From NCBI RefSeq assembly GCF_032461945.1, contig NZ_JAWCUD010000009.1:186001-250000 (forward strand): a DNA stretch of 64,000 bases. Reading direction: 5' to 3'. This stretch comes from Paenibacillus_E violae (GTDB lineage: Bacteria > Bacillota > Bacilli > Paenibacillales > NBRC-103111). This document shows positions 60,177-64,000 of this stretch, piece after piece. A program made the translations under genes and the position numbers. The notes under the pieces are model-generated. The model made no database searches and had not been told where the DNA came from. It saw only the letters and a program-made list of their open reading frames with translations. Every line of letters starts with the position of its first letter. The stretch's first letter is position 1.

Positions 60177-60608
60177 TTATTCCAATTCACTCTTGATGAA
60201 TGCCCTAACACTCGCAGCAAACTCTGCAAATGCCGCAGGAAGTTTAGGCAGAACGGGGTGCAGCGCTTGACGGTTCCAATCCACAAAGTCTTGCACAAGC
60301 GGCTTTCTCAGCTTCACAAGCTCAAGCAGCGTGGCGGTCAATGATTCGGAATAGGCACCTTCGCCGTGTACGATTTCCACGATATCTTCGTAGCTGCTCG
60401 CATCTCTTAATATGAAAGCGTCGATCAACAAGCTGCCCACATCGGTCACAGTTTCAATAGCCAAGTGTAGTACCCGCTCCTGAGCCAGCTGCCATACGAG
60501 GCCGTTATCGCCTTGCTCCCACTGCTGCTCCAATTGTTTGACTGCATCGGTCAATTCCGAAAGAAACTGAATACGCGCATCAATCTGTTCATGATTAATA
60601 AAATACAT
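60177..60608 (-). CDS. yutE: YutE-like DUF86 protein
   Basis: A 143-residue all-helical protein of the DUF86/HepT fold. RVLHLAIETVTDVGSLLIDAFI and LRKPLVQDFVDWN fit the B. subtilis YutE pattern. The RxxxxH(x)Y ribonuclease-type motif of true HepT toxins is not intact (R-KPLVQ-D), and no MntA-type nucleotidyltransferase lies next to it, so it is probably not a toxin. CGGAGAT precedes ATG 60608. It follows the tiny membrane gene by 3 bp. Confidence 0.82.
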   Translation of the reverse strand: MYFINHEQIDARIQFLSELTDAVKQLEQQWEQGDNGLVWQLAQERVLHLAIETVTDVGSLLIDAFILRDASSYEDIVEIVHGEGAYSESLTATLLELVKLRKPLVQDFVDWNRQALHPVLPKLPAAFAEFAASVRAFIKSELE

Positions 60609-60611
60609 TGT

Positions 60612-60719
60612 CTATCTCCGTCCTCTTTTTCGCCATTTCGTCCAAATCAACATTGCAAAAAAAGTAATGATAACTAGGAAAATTAACAATACCGCTTGCA
60701 TGAGATATTCGTAACTCAT
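60612..60719 (-). CDS. tiny membrane protein, 35 aa
   Basis: ATG 60719 is preceded by GAGGGTGAT, and the frame ends with TAG at 60612-60614, three bases before the yutE start. It encodes one hydrophobic helix (about 8-28) with an acidic-polar N-terminus and a strongly basic tail (TKWRKRGRR). The tight coupling to yutE and the clean helix support a real gene. Function unknown. Confidence 0.65.
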   Translation of the reverse strand: MSYEYLMQAVLLIFLVIITFFAMLIWTKWRKRGRR

Positions 60720-60949
60720 GTACAATCACCCTCTTGACTTTCGCTGTTTTCACTTCTATTAGTGTATCGCGCTAGCTGTAGAGCGTCAAGCAAGCACCCT
60801 TGCTGCCAAAGACTAGCTCATCTTACTGTGATTTTGGAAACCATATTGTTACTTTGGACTAAATACATGGCGTAGAAACCTCCTTACAATAAAAGAGATG
60901 TCGCAAATCAAAAGCAGAATGTATAGCTCTCATTATAGGAGGAACTCTC

Positions 60950-62188
60950 GTGGGTATGAAAATAGGGATTGTTGGGGCTGGCCAATTCTCACAATGCTTC
61001 GTACAGTTGTTTCAAGCTCATCCTTATGTGGATGAGGTTGTATTGGCAGAATTGCACGAGGATCGCCGCGAAAAATTTGCAAAAGCTTTCTCCCTCAATC
61101 AAACTTACGCTTCATTAGAGGAGCTGCTGAGCAGCGATGTGGATGCCGTTGCTATTTTTACACAAAGACATTTGCATGGCCCTCAAACCATACAAGCTCT
61201 GCAGGCTGGCAAGCATGTCTATTGTGCTGTGCCGATGGCTCAAAGCTTAGAGGAAATATCCGCCATTATCCAGGAAGTGCAGCGGTCCGGATTAATCTAC
61301 ATGACTGGGGAGACAAGTTATTATTACCCCTCTACGGTTTACTGCCGGGACCAATTCAAAGCGGGCCATTTTGGCAACTTTGTCTACGGAGAAGCTCAAT
61401 ATTTGCATGATATGACACATGGGTTCTACGATGCTTTCAAATATTCGGGCGGGAAGGATTGGAAGCAAGTGGCCGGCATTCCGCCAATGTATTATCCGAC
61501 GCATTCCGTCTCTATGGTTCTGTCTGTTACCGGGGCTAAGGCGACTAAGGTATCCTGTTTAGGCTATGTCGACCAGCATGAGGATCAGATTTTTCAGGAA
61601 GGGGCTAACCTATGGGACAATACGTTCAGTAATCAGAGTGCTCTAGTACGTACCTCAGATGGCGGAATGATGCGCCTCAATGAGTTCCGACGTGTGGGCT
61701 GGGGAGGGAACAACAGCGTATATATGAGCATGTTCGGAACAAACGGCAGCTATGAGGAGCATGCGGGTGGTTCTGCGTGGACTTCTCTGAAATGGGGGGC
61801 GGTCGAGAATCTGACACCGCAGCTTGCCTGCAAGGATCGGTATGTACATGTGAGCGATACCAATATGAATCAAACACTGCAAAACGATTTCCATGCCAGC
61901 CTTGCCAAGGTGCATCACAGCTTCCGCTTGCCTCATACCTTTGAGGGGCTTCCTAACGGGCACTTCGGCTCGCACCAATTCCTTGTTGATGATTATTTGA
62001 AAGCCATATACACGAAAAAATTGCCGCCAAATAACGCTTGGCGGGCTGCGGATTACTTAGCGCCAGGGTTGGTCGCTCATGAATCCTCCAAACGGGAAGG
62101 TGAAATGTTAGACGTCCCTGATTTCGGGTCGCCTCCATCCGAGTGGAAGCTGCTGGATCCAGACAGTTTTGTTGCTTATCGCGATTAA
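60950..62188 (+). CDS. Gfo/Idh/MocA family oxidoreductase
   Basis: A 412-residue NAD(P)-dependent sugar or inositol-type dehydrogenase. IGIVGAGQFSQCFV is the dinucleotide motif, and AGKHVYCAVPMAQS corresponds to the conserved EKP site, here altered to AVPM, which is uncommon. GTG 60950 has AGGAGG 7 bases upstream. No transporter or sugar enzyme is adjacent. The C-terminal beta-sheet domain decides substrate and is not matched to a known member by eye. Confidence 0.87.
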   Translation: MGMKIGIVGAGQFSQCFVQLFQAHPYVDEVVLAELHEDRREKFAKAFSLNQTYASLEELLSSDVDAVAIFTQRHLHGPQTIQALQAGKHVYCAVPMAQSLEEISAIIQEVQRSGLIYMTGETSYYYPSTVYCRDQFKAGHFGNFVYGEAQYLHDMTHGFYDAFKYSGGKDWKQVAGIPPMYYPTHSVSMVLSVTGAKATKVSCLGYVDQHEDQIFQEGANLWDNTFSNQSALVRTSDGGMMRLNEFRRVGWGGNNSVYMSMFGTNGSYEEHAGGSAWTSLKWGAVENLTPQLACKDRYVHVSDTNMNQTLQNDFHASLAKVHHSFRLPHTFEGLPNGHFGSHQFLVDDYLKAIYTKKLPPNNAWRAADYLAPGLVAHESSKREGEMLDVPDFGSPPSEWKLLDPDSFVAYRD

Positions 62189-62259
62189 TTGACGTGTATT
62201 GTCCTCCTTTTTCATTCATGTTACAGTGAACAAAGTGAAAAAAGGAGAAGATTACCGTC

Positions 62260-63306
62260 ATGCCGTCAAGACCCAAACTACCAGAGATCGACCTCATCCG
62301 CGCAATCGCCATCATCGCCGTCGTGCTTATTCACAGCACATCGGGCGCTACGCTGCTCCCGATCGGGAGCGGCTCGCAAACCATCTTTTTCATCCTTAAC
62401 AAAGCCAGTTTATTCACCGTGCCGCTATTCATTTGGATCAGTGGCGTCGTGCTTTTTTATACGTATTACGATCGATGGGGCCCAGGAATGTCGCGTGTTT
62501 TCTGGACAAAACGACTGCAAAGAATCCTGATTCCTTATGTCCTGTGGTCCCTTTTCTATTATTTGTTTAACCAGTTTATGTTTCATGGAACCGTTGGTTT
62601 TGACATCATTTACTTCATCAAACTGCTTATTTCGGGGAATGCCAGCTATCATCTCTATTATATGGTCATCATTGTTCAGTTCTACCTTTTGTTCCCGCTT
62701 CTGATTACGGTAGTGAGACGGTTCTCTTGGGTTCGACGGGCGCTAATTCCGATCGGTATCGTTATTCAAGCCGGAGCCTATGTTATTCATCATGAGGTGC
62801 AGCCTCTGCCGGAATATGCCTCGCTTTTTGTCAGCTACTCAGGGGTATTCACTTTTGGAGCTTTCGTGGGCATTCATTATTCAGCTATTGCTGCCTGGTC
62901 TGAACGTTACAGACACTTAACGGGGAGCATCATGTGCCTTGCAGGCGCCACTTTCGTGGGGATGCTTCTTCTGCACCAGTATGGTCGGGCCAGCTTCGGC
63001 AATAGTTGGTTTGAAATGGCTCTCCTCGTGTATTGTATGGCGGTTCCGCTATGGGCCGTCCAGTGGTCGCTAAGGCGTCTTGCCGATAGCCCGAGGCTTA
63101 GCGCTGCACTCACCGAATTAGGAGCCGCTTCTTTCGGCATCTACCTTGTGCATCCCGCGTTGCTTACGCTCTGGGGGCGCCTCACACCGATCCAGGATCA
63201 GCTCTGGCTCTATGATCTGCATACCATCGCTTCGATCCTGATTGGAGCGCTCTGCTCCTGGCTGCTCGTACGGATGTACGCAGCCATGAAAAAAGGTTCC
63301 GCTTAG
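62260..63306 (+). CDS. acyltransferase family membrane protein (Acyl_transf_3)
   Basis: A 348-residue protein with about 10 membrane segments. The N-terminal EIDLIRAIAIIAVVLIHSTS contains the expected catalytic His, and WTKRLQRILIPYVLWS is the family's second mark. Such proteins O-acetylate or succinylate surface polymers. AAAGGAG precedes ATG 62260. It ends in a bidirectional terminator shared with the convergent TPR gene. Confidence 0.87.
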   Translation: MPSRPKLPEIDLIRAIAIIAVVLIHSTSGATLLPIGSGSQTIFFILNKASLFTVPLFIWISGVVLFYTYYDRWGPGMSRVFWTKRLQRILIPYVLWSLFYYLFNQFMFHGTVGFDIIYFIKLLISGNASYHLYYMVIIVQFYLLFPLLITVVRRFSWVRRALIPIGIVIQAGAYVIHHEVQPLPEYASLFVSYSGVFTFGAFVGIHYSAIAAWSERYRHLTGSIMCLAGATFVGMLLLHQYGRASFGNSWFEMALLVYCMAVPLWAVQWSLRRLADSPRLSAALTELGAASFGIYLVHPALLTLWGRLTPIQDQLWLYDLHTIASILIGALCSWLLVRMYAAMKKGSA

Positions 63307-63323
63307 CAGCGGAACCTTTTCAT
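63290..63323. terminator. bidirectional terminator
   Basis: AAAGGTTCCGC pairs with GCGGAACCTTT around TTAGCA; the stop codon of the acyltransferase is in the loop. Confidence 0.88.
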
Positions 63324-63985
63324 TTGAAGCGTGCCAGCATGGCCCAGCGTCGCTGCTGTCTGCGGCTGTATCGCGGCAAGCCGCGGTAAATGTCCAACGC
63401 TTCGCGGAACGTTGCTTTCGCATCATTACTGCGCCCAAGCTGCTGATACAGCAAGCCAAGGCGGTAATACGCCTCGACCGATGAGGTGTGCAGATCACGG
63501 AACTGCTCGATGAGCTGCGCAGCCCTTTCGGGTGCAACAGGCGCTAAGGCTTCCCCTAGGCGTAAATAGGCCTCGCCATATTTAACCCTCGGGTTCAGCT
63601 CTACCGCTTGGAGCATGAAGCTCTCTCCCTTTTTCAAATCCCCCAGCTTCAGGTAACAAAGTCCGATTTCGTAATGTACATCCGCGGAATCTTCCATAAT
63701 AGGCAGCGCTTGTTCCAAGTAAGGAAGCGCTTCTTGGAATTTATTGCGCTGCAGCAAGTTCCTTGCAAGCTCCAGCTTCGCAGAGGTATGATGTGGGTTC
63801 GCATGCAATTCCGTTCGTAGCCTAGACGCCCTGCGCCTTAATTGAAATGGCTTAAAAATATTCGGCGTTAATCCGATAAATCTTCTATCTAACACATATA
63901 AAATGATTAATAGAATAAGAAGTGCAAGAAATGGATTGCCGACAAGTCGCCATAACAGGCCAAAAGCAAGAAATTTAAGCAGCAA
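63320..63985 (-). CDS. tetratricopeptide-repeat membrane protein
   Basis: A 221-residue protein with two N-terminal membrane segments (about 3-32) followed by TPR-type helices (about 70-205; LARNLLQRNKFQEALPYLEQAL and YYRLGLLYQQLGRSNDAKATFREAL in part). TTG 63985 has AGGAGG 7 bases upstream, which places the start just inside the window edge. TPR proteins mediate protein contacts; the partner is unknown. Confidence 0.85.
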   Translation of the reverse strand: MLLKFLAFGLLWRLVGNPFLALLILLIILYVLDRRFIGLTPNIFKPFQLRRRASRLRTELHANPHHTSAKLELARNLLQRNKFQEALPYLEQALPIMEDSADVHYEIGLCYLKLGDLKKGESFMLQAVELNPRVKYGEAYLRLGEALAPVAPERAAQLIEQFRDLHTSSVEAYYRLGLLYQQLGRSNDAKATFREALDIYRGLPRYSRRQQRRWAMLARFK

Positions 63986-64000
63986 AGCGATACCTCCTTT

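Noticed and set aside
60177..60608. Possible HepT toxin of a HepT/MntA pair
   Set aside because: The RxxxxH active-site motif is degenerate, no nucleotidyltransferase antitoxin is adjacent, and the sequence fits the YutE group.
1..64000. CRISPR arrays, insertion sequences, tRNA or rRNA genes
   Set aside because: I saw no regularly spaced identical repeats, transposase frames, cloverleaf genes or rRNA segments in the window.

Overview
The window looks like chromosomal DNA of a Paenibacillus-like member of the Bacillales. The reasons are strong AGGAGG-type ribosome binding sites, frequent GTG and TTG starts, moderate GC, and many proteins recognisable as Bacillus or Paenibacillus families (YuzB, YutE, YtxH, DUF948, TerC/YkoY, GerM-free spore-former style wall enzymes, copper-amine-oxidase-type stalk domains). 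I saw no tRNA or rRNA gene, CRISPR array, transposase or phage module. All assignments come from reading the sequence and from family knowledge; no database search was run.

Layout. 0-7.4 kb: two small unknown genes, then a tightly packed five-gene efflux set (MATE/ANKH-like exporter, MFS permease, MacB-type ABC ATPase and permease, MacA/HlyD-type adaptor), then a nitroreductase. 7.5-14 kb: a catabolic operon consisting of an amidohydrolase, a DgaE-like PLP ammonia lyase, a DgaF-like KDG(P) aldolase, a KDG-kinase-like sugar kinase, a GntR/UTRA repressor and a GntP permease. Its promoter region carries two identical 12-bp palindromes. Together the genes read as uptake and breakdown of an (N-acylated) amino-sugar acid to pyruvate and glyceraldehyde-3-phosphate. 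14-26.8 kb: housekeeping and stress genes (cold shock protein, a manganese riboswitch with a TerC exporter, oligoendopeptidase F, GAF-HD-GYP protein, FAH-family enzyme, CapA-type protein, phosphoesterase, O-methyltransferase, RlmL/YpsC-type rRNA methyltransferase).

26.8-30.1 kb is an accessory strip. The last codons of the ypsC-type gene occur twice more downstream (about 28.3 and 28.9 kb), each time followed by a hairpin, with a DUF2920-like gene and an AT-rich orphan gene lying between the copies. A nested palindromic element (29.08-29.27 kb) has a second copy at 59.16-59.37 kb. 30-44.3 kb: a secreted stalk-domain protein, a VOC protein with an overlapping 42-residue membrane protein, a DHH phosphoesterase, a c-di-GMP-I riboswitch with terminator driving an unknown 99-residue protein, an MDR-type MFS pump, a FadR-type regulator/Fsr pump/ABC ATPase operon, a Cys/Ser-tailed protein, redox and Fe-S-related small proteins, and an HxlR/Map/AI-2E-type operon.

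44.3-64 kb: a divergent AraC regulator and FAD oxidoreductase, an M14 peptidase, glutamate racemase, a lipoprotein polysaccharide deacetylase, a DsbB-type protein, a cytoplasmic GH15 glucosidase paired with a glucose-dehydrogenase-like enzyme, an XRE regulator, a phosphodiester glycosidase family protein, envelope-stress-type YtxH/DUF948 proteins, Eda aldolase, a SufR-like regulator, a YutE-like protein, a Gfo/Idh/MocA oxidoreductase, a membrane acyltransferase and a TPR protein. Three very short genes (29, 35 and 42 residues) are proposed from start, ribosome binding site and stop evidence.
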